DNA from: a virus
Length of the DNA: 28,362 nucleotides
Strand: one strand, 5' to 3'
Virus record (IMG/VR): IMGVR_UViG_3300020457_000068
Location: 1-28,362 of that record
The position numbers were made by a program, and so were the translations under genes. Numbering within the stretch: position 1 is the stretch's first letter; each line of letters starts with the position of its first letter. This document shows, one piece after another, positions 1 to 6,975 of the stretch. The notes under the pieces are model-generated. The model was not told where the DNA came from, ran no database searches, and was given only the letters and a program-made list of their open reading frames with translations.

Positions 1-201
1 GCAACATTTGGAACAGCATTTGCTAAATGGTTTTTCACAACAAAGATAGGTGTATGGGTTCAACAAAAATTTGAACAATACATGAACTATCTACAAAAGA
101 AATATGATATAGAAATTGCCAAAAAGGAAGCTGCTTGGAGAAGAGATTATCCTTTGTTGGCAAAACGAATCGACGAGATAGAGAGAAAGTTAGATGAGTA
201 A
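1..201 (+). CDS. C-terminal end of an unknown protein (5' truncated)
   Basis: Frame 1 is open from the first base of the window to TAA at 199-201, giving at least 66 residues with no start visible. The visible part has a mixed hydrophobic and aromatic beginning (WFFTTKIGVWVQQ) and then a charged, helix-prone tail ending RIDEIERKLDE, which could form a short coiled coil. I do not recognise the family. Its stop overlaps the start of the inner-membrane spanin by 8 bases (ATGAGTAA), so the two are probably translationally coupled. That neighbourhood makes a lysis role (holin or endolysin partner) possible, but nothing in the visible residues proves it. Confidence 0.7.
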   Translation, partial: ATFGTAFAKWFFTTKIGVWVQQKFEQYMNYLQKKYDIEIAKKEAAWRRDYPLLAKRIDEIERKLDE

Positions 202-568
202 AATTTTTATAGGAATTATCTTAGCTTTGTTATTAGCTTTTGGAGGATATTATTGGATATCAGAAAAGAGAATAGCAACATTAACGGAAAATAATGCTAA
301 ACTTACTATTGCAGCCCAAACAAATCAGGAAACAATAGATAAGTTAGAAGAAGATAATAAGGCATTTGAAGTAGCCAATAAGGAACTTCAAATAAAATAC
401 AAGGAGGCAGAAGCATATGGAGATGAACTGTCTCGTAAATTGAGAGAACATGACTTGACAAGACTAACACTTAGAAAGCCTGGTCTCATTGAGAAGAGAG
501 TAAACGATGCAACAGCAAAAGTTTTTGAAGATCTTGAGTCTTCTACTGCTATTGACCCTAACGATTAG
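194..568 (+). CDS. Inner-membrane spanin (Rz-like)
   Basis: The 124-residue product has a short N-terminal basic stretch, one hydrophobic segment at about residues 4-22 and then a long charged, coiled-coil-like region (about 28-85). This is the layout of an i-spanin, which is anchored in the inner membrane and spans the periplasm as a coiled coil. The C-terminal part is encoded in the same DNA as the start of the next gene, which begins at 507 in the +1 frame. That nesting matches the classical Rz/Rz1 arrangement. With its outer-membrane partner it would fuse inner and outer membranes at the last step of lysis of a Gram-negative host. The call rests on architecture, not sequence identity. The start overlaps the upstream stop by 8 nt. 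Confidence 0.75.
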   Translation: MSKIFIGIILALLLAFGGYYWISEKRIATLTENNAKLTIAAQTNQETIDKLEEDNKAFEVANKELQIKYKEAEAYGDELSRKLREHDLTRLTLRKPGLIEKRVNDATAKVFEDLESSTAIDPND

Positions 569-902
569 TGGTTGTAGTCTTATACCAAAACAAGTAGAAG
601 TTCAGACTAAATTTATAGAAAGAAAAATCCCAGTCCAAGAGCCACCTAAAGGTGTGACTTTATACCCTGTAAAGTTCTATGCAGTTACAGAAGCTAACTA
701 CGAAGAGTTCAAAGAAAAGTTTAAAGACAAGAACGATAGTCTAGTCTTTTTTGCTTTATCTGTGCCTGATTATGAGAATTTGTCCCTAAACATGGCAGAA
801 ATGAAGAGATACATAGAACAGCAGAAAACTATCATTGTCTACTATGAGAAAAGTATAAATAATGAGTATAAAGCACAAATAGGTATCGAGGATGACGAAT
901 AG
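507..902 (+). CDS. Outer-membrane spanin lipoprotein (Rz1-like)
   Basis: The product (131 aa) starts with a lipoprotein signal: basic residues, a leucine-rich core and the lipobox ISGC with the lipidated cysteine at residue 23. No Asp follows the Cys, so outer-membrane sorting is expected. A proline-containing stretch (PVQEPP) follows, as in Rz1 proteins, and then an unusually long C-terminal domain compared with the roughly 60-residue lambda Rz1. The gene begins inside the i-spanin gene in the +1 frame and overlaps it by 62 nt. It ends overlapping the next gene by 11 nt if that gene starts at 892. Expected role: outer-membrane partner of the i-spanin. The long tail ending in acidic residues is not explained by the spanin model. 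Confidence 0.75.
   Translation: MQQQKFLKILSLLLLLTLTISGCSLIPKQVEVQTKFIERKIPVQEPPKGVTLYPVKFYAVTEANYEEFKEKFKDKNDSLVFFALSVPDYENLSLNMAEMKRYIEQQKTIIVYYEKSINNEYKAQIGIEDDE
854..861 (+). promoter_or_regulatory. T4-type late promoter (TATAAATA)
   Basis: An exact match to the T4 late-promoter element lies within the end of the o-spanin gene. In T4 the octamer occupies about -13 to -6, so transcription would start near 867. That leaves a leader of about 25 nt before the ATG at 892, or about 49 nt before the ATG at 916. It would drive the first lysine-rich protein. Unlike four other late promoters in the window it is not placed to give a leaderless message. Confidence 0.55.
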
Positions 903-3147
903 AATAAAAGAGGACATGGCTTCAGGTAGACCAATAAAGAAACCTGTCAAGTCTAACTTACTAAAAGCACGAAAAGATGCCAACGAAAAAGCACTCAAGT
1001 CAGGATTTATGAAAATGCCAGGATATGTAAAAGACAAATTTAACGAAGAAGAAGAATTCAAAGCCCATTACATGTATAAGGGTGATAGTAAGATTTGGGC
1101 TAAAAAGCCTGAAGATCATGAGAGACTAAAGAAAAAAGGTTACGATCATGATGACCCTAAAACTAAAGGCGACGAAAACAAGACAGGACCAGTAACTACC
1201 AAAGAAGCTAAAGACTACTGTGATTGTGATTGTGAATGTAATGGCAAAGTCTGTAAGACATGTGGTAAACCTAAAAGGATGGTTGAATCATATCTAATAG
1301 AAAAATCCACACCTACAAATCCTGGCTTATGGTCAAGAGCTAAGTCAGCAGCTAGATCTAAATTTGATGTATATCCAAGTGCTTATGCTAATGGCTGGGC
1401 AGTTCAATGGTATAAGAAAAGAGGCGGTGGCTGGAGAAAAGGTAAAAAAGAAGCTATCGAAAGAGCATACAACAATATGATTACAGAACTTAAACAGTCT
1501 ACAATGAAAAGTTATATTGGTAAGGCACAAAAACAGGTTACTGATACAGAAAAATTTAGAGATTATCAGAACAAATCAATGGACAAAATGAATTTGTCTA
1601 AAGATGACAAAGATTTTGTAAATAAAAAGATGGATAAAGATACACTTAAAAGACGTAAAGGTATCAAAACTGCAATGTCCAAAATGAACAAAAGAGTTTC
1701 AGAAGAAAAAATGACAGGCAGTGAATACGCAGGATATATGAAGAAGGTTAAGTCTACAAATAGAGATGTTAGAAGTGCTGTTTCACATACATTAGATCAA
1801 AAGAAATCACCACTTACTAAAGCACATGCCAAACATCCTGAAGTTCAAGCAGCTCAAAAGTATATGAAGACAGAACAAAAGCTAGTTTATGCTAGTCTTT
1901 TAGAACTTTCACCTAAAACAATTAGTTCATATCAGAAGAAAGCAGGTGCACAATATAGAGAACTAAGAAAGTCTACACCTAGCAGAGCACAAGCAGACGC
2001 AGGTTATTACAAAGGTTACACCTCAGATAAAGAATATGATGCCATAAACATGGACAGAGAGAAAATGAAGAAACGTGGTAAAGGTTTATCAATGTCAGCA
2101 GGCAAAGGTCTTAAGAAAGAAAGTTACGAAAAAGGTAGAGGTCCTACAGGTATAGCATTTGCTATTGCAAAAGGACATCCTGATGCTGAGAATCCTAAAA
2201 CAAGGAAAAAGTATCCTGAAAGACAGACACCAGAATATAAGGCTAATTGGGCAAAACAAAGCAAAAAGTCAATGATGAACCCTCCTCAACAAAAAGAGGA
2301 ACAACAAATAGATGAATTAAAGAAGTCTACACTAGGTAGCTACGTTAAGAAGGCTACAGGAGATGCTATATCTAGATCACATACATCTCAATATAACATT
2401 CAAAAAGGAATGTCTGCAAGAGATAAAGGACAGGAAAAGATAGCACAAAAACATTTTAAAAAATCTGAGAAAGAAAGTAAAAAAACAATGGATAGATTCC
2501 ATGGTATCAACAGGGCAGCAAATAAACTAACTCCTGGAAAAGACAAAGACGAATACTTAGCAGATAAAAATAAAACTAAAATGGGTGCAAGTGAGAAAAC
2601 ATTTAAACAAATGCACTCAGGTAAAGTTAAAGCCACAGAAGAAACTATTAAAGAGTTATCAACAGATTTAATTAATAAAGTAGCTAAGAAAAGAAATGCA
2701 GAGGTTGTTAGAACTGCTAGTGAATATGGTTATACAGATTATAGAAATCCAAACTATAAAAAAGCTGTAAAGAAAGCAGACAGGAATCAACGTTTAACAT
2801 TTAGAGCAGGAGCTAGGAAAATAGATCAGTTTAAAAAATCTCTAAGTAAGGCAACAAAAGAAGAACGTGCTCATCCAGATTATTATAAACTATTACCTAC
2901 AAATTCAGAACTAAAAGAAGGTGGTATGAAACGTATGGCTTCTGGTGATGGCATGAAAACATTTAAAAAGAAACCAAAAGAACCTACAGCACCTAAACAA
3001 GAAGTAAAAGAGGATAAAGGTTTGAACAAACTTGTATCTCATGCAGTTAATCAAATACAAAAGGATATGAAATCCCCTACAGCACCTAAACAAGAAGTAA
3101 AGGTGCCAATTAAGAACGCAGAGATAAAGAACAAGTCGACTTATTAG
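892..3147 (+). CDS. Large lysine-rich modular protein 1, probable phage structural/DNA-associated protein
   Basis: A 751-residue, highly basic, low-complexity protein with several recognisable modules but no known enzyme signature. A cysteine cluster lies at residues 110-124 (C at 110, 112, 114, 116, 121, 124). An aromatic-rich module follows at about 142-181 (NPGLWSRAKSAARSKFDVYP start), which I believe resembles DUF5872-type domains. A motif of the form EL-x3-T-x2-SY-x2-KA begins at residues 199, 338 and 475, with a degenerate copy near 588. The tail carries two PTAPKQEVK repeats. Similar modules occur, from memory, in marine T4-like phages. The start is uncertain: ATG 892 overlaps the spanin gene, while ATG 916 (MASGRP) is preceded by GAGG only 2 nt away. 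Function unknown; a virion-internal protein is an inference. Confidence 0.8.
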   Translation: MTNRIKEDMASGRPIKKPVKSNLLKARKDANEKALKSGFMKMPGYVKDKFNEEEEFKAHYMYKGDSKIWAKKPEDHERLKKKGYDHDDPKTKGDENKTGPVTTKEAKDYCDCDCECNGKVCKTCGKPKRMVESYLIEKSTPTNPGLWSRAKSAARSKFDVYPSAYANGWAVQWYKKRGGGWRKGKKEAIERAYNNMITELKQSTMKSYIGKAQKQVTDTEKFRDYQNKSMDKMNLSKDDKDFVNKKMDKDTLKRRKGIKTAMSKMNKRVSEEKMTGSEYAGYMKKVKSTNRDVRSAVSHTLDQKKSPLTKAHAKHPEVQAAQKYMKTEQKLVYASLLELSPKTISSYQKKAGAQYRELRKSTPSRAQADAGYYKGYTSDKEYDAINMDREKMKKRGKGLSMSAGKGLKKESYEKGRGPTGIAFAIAKGHPDAENPKTRKKYPERQTPEYKANWAKQSKKSMMNPPQQKEEQQIDELKKSTLGSYVKKATGDAISRSHTSQYNIQKGMSARDKGQEKIAQKHFKKSEKESKKTMDRFHGINRAANKLTPGKDKDEYLADKNKTKMGASEKTFKQMHSGKVKATEETIKELSTDLINKVAKKRNAEVVRTASEYGYTDYRNPNYKKAVKKADRNQRLTFRAGARKIDQFKKSLSKATKEERAHPDYYKLLPTNSELKEGGMKRMASGDGMKTFKKKPKEPTAPKQEVKEDKGLNKLVSHAVNQIQKDMKSPTAPKQEVKVPIKNAEIKNKSTY
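2983..3008 (+). repeat. 26-bp direct repeat, copy A
   Basis: This stretch, starting cctacagcacctaaacaaga, is repeated exactly at 3076-3101. Both copies are in the same reading frame and encode PTAPKQEVK near the C-terminus of lysine-rich protein 1. Confidence 0.95.
3076..3101 (+). repeat. 26-bp direct repeat, copy B
   Basis: Exact second copy of 2983-3008, 93 bp (31 codons) downstream and in frame. Recombination between the copies would delete or add exactly 31 codons without changing frame. Confidence 0.95.
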
Positions 3148-3156
3148 GGTAAGGCT

Positions 3157-5379
3157 ATGAGAGAAGAGGCCCCTCCAACAGCCAAGGCAGAAAGAATGAT
3201 AAGGCATATTAAGAAAGGATATGCTAAAGATGGCAAACTTACAGATACAGAAAAGAAAATTGCCTACGCCACAGCTTGGAAACAACACAACAAAGAAGAA
3301 ATAGAACGACATGGTGTTAAAAAAGATGCCTCTAAATCAGAACTAAAGAAGATAAGATCTAGTTCTAAATCCAGTAAGGGAGCTAAACAATTAGCACATT
3401 GGAAACTTAACATGCATCATAAAGAAACAACTGTTTACAATGTTAAAGACGGCAATGTAAAAACAACTGTTAAGATGAAAAAAGATGCTAAACATGACGA
3501 AGATAAAATGCACAGACGTCCACCACAACCAAGTCATATGTTCGAGGCAGTAGGTTCTGCAGAAAGCTCTCTTAAAAAATGGAAACATAAAGACGCTGTA
3601 AAAGTAGCAAGATTTATTATCAAAGCCTACGGACAACCTGATGAAGTTACAGAAACAATGCTTAAATGGTATAAGTTAGGTGACTTTGGTAAAGGCGAAA
3701 AAGAAACATGGATTATAGACGAAAGCATACCACATGACTTTCCAGCAAAACATCACGACTTCCTATACACATCTAAAGAAATAGTAGTTCCAGCAGAAAT
3801 GATGGACACACTAGGACATGTAACTGGAAGTATTATTATAGACGGATTAAAGAAAACTGTTACTGCCAGATGTGGTAGTTTAAATGCTAATGCATCTACA
3901 TTAGGTTTTGTAGATGATTTAGTAAAAGGCAAAGTCCCTAATGACTTTGATAAGGCTAAGAAAGAATATGCCAAGAGAATAAAAACAGGAGCCTTCTTAC
4001 CAGGATATAAAGATAGATTAGACAAATACTATAAGATGGAAGAGCAACAGAAAGAAGTAGTAGAAAGTCTAAAAGATTGGTTTGGTAAAGGACCAAAAGG
4101 TGATTGGGTTCGTGTAGATACAAAAGGCAAAATTAAAGGAGCCTGTGCAAGAGAGCCTGGAGAAGGTAAACCTAAATGTATGCCACGTTCTAAAGCACAT
4201 AGCATGAGCAAGAAAGATAGAGGCTCAGCAGCTAGGAGAAAGAGAGCAGCAGATCCTAGTGTAGATAGACCAGGCACAGGTAACAAACCTATAAATGTAA
4301 AGACACAAAAAGAAACAAAAGAATATGATTCAGGCTACGGCAAAATGGAATGGGGAACAGACGTAGGTGATGATTATTACAGAAGACTTACACCAGGACA
4401 AACACCAAAGAACAAACGTAAACAACCTCTAAAACCTGTAGACGTTCCTTTCAATCCACCATTTACTGTAGAAGGTAGACTTTCTGCTAAGATAATGGAA
4501 AAGTGTTGGCAAGGATATAAACGTGTAGGAATGAAGAAGAAAGGCAACAGAATGGTGCCTAATTGTGTTAAAGAGGATGTAAATTTAGATCATATAGAGC
4601 CAGGACAGGCACACCACAGTAAACACCAATATCCTATAGACAACGAAGTAGATGCCAGATGGGCAGCTAATGTAGATGGCATACTTACAGGAGCATATGA
4701 AGGTGGCGAAATTACTATGCAGGATGTCAAGGAACTAGAAGCAGAAGTAGATAACTATACATTCGAAGATGCTGTAGAAGATGGATTGTATGATCAGGAT
4801 GAACTAGAGAACTTAGACTTTGGTTATGATCTATATGATGATTACGAAATAACAGAAGCATTATCCGTTCAAGGAAGAATGAAAAGACGTTTTGCTGCTA
4901 GAAGAAACAGACAAAAATTAAGAGTAGCAAGACGTATAGCATTACGAAGAGGTTCTACACCAGATAGATTAAAACGTAGGGCTGTTCGTGGTGCAAGACT
5001 TATGGTTTACAAACGTCTATTAAGAGGTAGAGACAGAGCTGGACTACCACCAGCAGAGAAGGCACGTCTCGAAAGAATGATAACAAGATTCCAACCACTT
5101 GTTAATCGTATATCTGTAAAACTATTGCCACAAATGAGAAGAAACGAAATCAAACGTCTTACAAATAGAGGCAAAAGTGGCGCACAAAAGAGTAAGAAAT
5201 ATAGAGCAGCTAAACCAATTAAAGGAGCAGCATCTTACAAAGCTAAAAGATATAAAATTAAGGCAAAACCATTTAAGGCTCCTAAGAAAGCAGCACCTAA
5301 ATCTAGAATCAAATCAGGTGGTCCTACACTTAAGAAAGCATCTAAAGCCTACAAAGCATTCTCATATTCAGTAGGTTAA
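3157..5379 (+). CDS. Large lysine-rich modular protein 2, probable phage structural/DNA-associated protein
   Basis: A 740-residue basic protein built from modules. Residues 1-50 form a basic helical module (KAERMIRHIKKGYAKDG). Residues about 129-300 look like a globular domain. Residues about 309-383 are a Gly/Lys/Cys module (FGKGPKGDWVRVDTKGKIKG). About 447-472 is a small module with two cysteines (MEKCWQGYKRVGMKKKGNRM). About 475-566 is strongly acidic, followed by a very Arg/Lys-rich tail at 568-740. The acidic-basic boundary contains ITE|ALS (E567), which fits the T4 prohead-protease consensus (I/L)-x-E|(A/G/S). I recall similar modules in marine T4-like phages, where they are unassigned. 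It starts 9 nt after the previous stop with a weak AAGG element. Function unknown; packaging with DNA in the head is an inference. Confidence 0.8.
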   Translation: MREEAPPTAKAERMIRHIKKGYAKDGKLTDTEKKIAYATAWKQHNKEEIERHGVKKDASKSELKKIRSSSKSSKGAKQLAHWKLNMHHKETTVYNVKDGNVKTTVKMKKDAKHDEDKMHRRPPQPSHMFEAVGSAESSLKKWKHKDAVKVARFIIKAYGQPDEVTETMLKWYKLGDFGKGEKETWIIDESIPHDFPAKHHDFLYTSKEIVVPAEMMDTLGHVTGSIIIDGLKKTVTARCGSLNANASTLGFVDDLVKGKVPNDFDKAKKEYAKRIKTGAFLPGYKDRLDKYYKMEEQQKEVVESLKDWFGKGPKGDWVRVDTKGKIKGACAREPGEGKPKCMPRSKAHSMSKKDRGSAARRKRAADPSVDRPGTGNKPINVKTQKETKEYDSGYGKMEWGTDVGDDYYRRLTPGQTPKNKRKQPLKPVDVPFNPPFTVEGRLSAKIMEKCWQGYKRVGMKKKGNRMVPNCVKEDVNLDHIEPGQAHHSKHQYPIDNEVDARWAANVDGILTGAYEGGEITMQDVKELEAEVDNYTFEDAVEDGLYDQDELENLDFGYDLYDDYEITEALSVQGRMKRRFAARRNRQKLRVARRIALRRGSTPDRLKRRAVRGARLMVYKRLLRGRDRAGLPPAEKARLERMITRFQPLVNRISVKLLPQMRRNEIKRLTNRGKSGAQKSKKYRAAKPIKGAASYKAKRYKIKAKPFKAPKKAAPKSRIKSGGPTLKKASKAYKAFSYSVG

Positions 5380-5385
5380 ACCTCA

Positions 5386-5393
5386 CATAAATA
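5386..5393 (+). promoter_or_regulatory. T4-type late promoter (CATAAATA), leaderless type
   Basis: CATAAATA lies 5 nt before the ATG at 5399. If it works like a T4 late promoter (octamer at -13 to -6), transcription starts on the A of the start codon. There is no Shine-Dalgarno sequence in between or upstream. Confidence 0.6.
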
Positions 5394-5398
5394 CAGAT

Positions 5399-6958
5399 AT
5401 GAACCACGGGTTAATTATCGGTGGTGTGGTTGACTATCATTATGTATCTGTCAAAAGAGCGCCTGGCGCACATAAAATAGCAACACACCTTAGAAGACAA
5501 GGTTGGGACGTAGAAGTCCTAGACTTTGTTCAGTCATGGACTCTTGAAGAATTAAAAGAGTTCAGTAGACAACGAGTAACAAACAAAACAAAATTCTTAG
5601 GTATATCAGCTACCTTTTCTGTAAGGTTCAAACATCTATATGAATTCTTACCTTGGTTCAAAGAACAATATCCAGATGTTATTATAGTTTCAGGCTCACA
5701 GTCCTTTTATAATTGTGAGGGTTTACCTATAGATTATATGGTAACAGGTTATGGTGAACATGCAATGGATGCTATTCTTAATGGAACAGTAAAAGGTTCT
5801 GAACATAAATGGCTGAACGGAAATAAATTTTTAAGAGTAGATGCAACAGCACATCACCCTGCAGCACAAATGAAAAACTTATCCTCACACTATGAGGAGA
5901 GAGATTACATACAACCACAAGAAGTTCTTACTGTAGAATTTGGTAGAGGTTGTATATTTAATTGTCATTTTTGCACACTAACACATAGGAACATTAAAGA
6001 AGATCATAGTAGATCAGCAGATAATTTATATGATGAACTATTAGAAAACTATGAGAAGTGGGGTGTTACAAACTATTCAATAGCAGACGAAACAGTAAAC
6101 GACTACACAGAAAAGCTATACAGATACTCTAATGAGATAAAGAAACTACCTTTTAAACCTAATATGGCAGGGTATATTAGAGCAGACTTACTTATATCTA
6201 AGCCTAATGATTGGGAGATGATTAGTGATATAGGACTTAATTCTCAGTTTTATGGCATAGAATCTTTCAACAGACCCTCAGCGAAGTCCGTAGGCAAGGG
6301 TATGGAAACTATACGATTACAGGATGGGCTACTTAAATACAAGGATTGGATGGAGGCTAGAGGGTTTTACAGGGGACATTTGAGCCTTATAGCAGGGTTA
6401 CCACACGAAACATTAGATACACTAAGAGCTACAAAACAATGGATAGAAACTAATTGGCAGGGACAATCCTCAATGATTAATCCTTTATGGATACCTGATA
6501 TAACAAGACCCTACGAGGAAAAGAGTAGGTTTGCTGAGGACCCAGAGAAATATGGATATACAATTACAACACTAGGCGATAAGGAGTGGACACAGGGTCC
6601 ACAAGGACGTTTTACAGGGTTATTTAAGGCACTACAGGCTATGGAAGCTCCTGAATATGAGAGAAAATATAAGACAGAAGAAGCTACATTCCAGGAAGAA
6701 ATGGCTTTTATGAACTGGAAAAACAAAGATATGGAACTATATGATGCTTTGAAATACTTAGAACTAGAGTGGTATGATGAGAGTGATATACATAAAGATC
6801 AACCACCATTGCCATTTACATATCACAACTGGTTGATAGATACTAAATACACATGGCAAGATATGAAGAAGCCTCAGGATTCATTACAATTACCTCAAGA
6901 TCTGGCAGAAGATTTTATTAACCAATATAAAAAACAAAAGCTCCAATCAAGTAGTTGA
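5399..6958 (+). CDS. Radical SAM enzyme with N-terminal B12-binding-like domain
   Basis: A 519-residue protein. Residues about 1-135 resemble the Rossmann-like cobalamin-binding domain seen in front of many radical SAM enzymes (GLIIGG start, IIVSGSQS, TGYGEHA), but the classical DxHxxG cobalamin-ligand motif is not visible. The radical SAM core follows with the iron-sulfur motif C185-x3-C189-x2-C192 (GRGCIFNCHFC). A downstream IESFNRPSAKSVGKG stretch is typical of this superfamily. Expected chemistry: reductive SAM cleavage to a 5'-deoxyadenosyl radical; the substrate is unknown. It sits between lysine-rich proteins 2 and 3, with its own late-promoter-like element 5 nt upstream and no Shine-Dalgarno sequence. 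Late expression among probable structural genes suggests a virion component as substrate, but this is inference. Confidence 0.85.
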   Translation: MNHGLIIGGVVDYHYVSVKRAPGAHKIATHLRRQGWDVEVLDFVQSWTLEELKEFSRQRVTNKTKFLGISATFSVRFKHLYEFLPWFKEQYPDVIIVSGSQSFYNCEGLPIDYMVTGYGEHAMDAILNGTVKGSEHKWLNGNKFLRVDATAHHPAAQMKNLSSHYEERDYIQPQEVLTVEFGRGCIFNCHFCTLTHRNIKEDHSRSADNLYDELLENYEKWGVTNYSIADETVNDYTEKLYRYSNEIKKLPFKPNMAGYIRADLLISKPNDWEMISDIGLNSQFYGIESFNRPSAKSVGKGMETIRLQDGLLKYKDWMEARGFYRGHLSLIAGLPHETLDTLRATKQWIETNWQGQSSMINPLWIPDITRPYEEKSRFAEDPEKYGYTITTLGDKEWTQGPQGRFTGLFKALQAMEAPEYERKYKTEEATFQEEMAFMNWKNKDMELYDALKYLELEWYDESDIHKDQPPLPFTYHNWLIDTKYTWQDMKKPQDSLQLPQDLAEDFINQYKKQKLQSSS

Positions 6959-6962
6959 TTTG

Positions 6963-6970
6963 TATAAATA
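6963..6970 (+). promoter_or_regulatory. T4-type late promoter (TATAAATA), leaderless type
   Basis: An exact TATAAATA lies 5 nt before the ATG at 6976, so predicted transcription starts at the start codon. No Shine-Dalgarno sequence is present. The in-frame TTG at 6955 lies upstream of the promoter and could not be translated from a message starting here. Confidence 0.65.
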
Positions 6971-6975
6971 CATGT

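Noticed and set aside
2911-3312. Minus-strand open frames opposite the lysine-rich genes (also at 1345, 2400, 3391, 3753, 7345)
   Set aside because: They arise because Lys codons (AAA/AAG) read as Phe/Leu codons on the other strand. Their products are Phe/Leu/Cys-rich, cross real genes and lack ribosome sites.
5177-5374. Alternate frame at the end of lysine-rich protein 2
   Set aside because: It is a shadow of a repetitive basic coding region and has no supporting signals.
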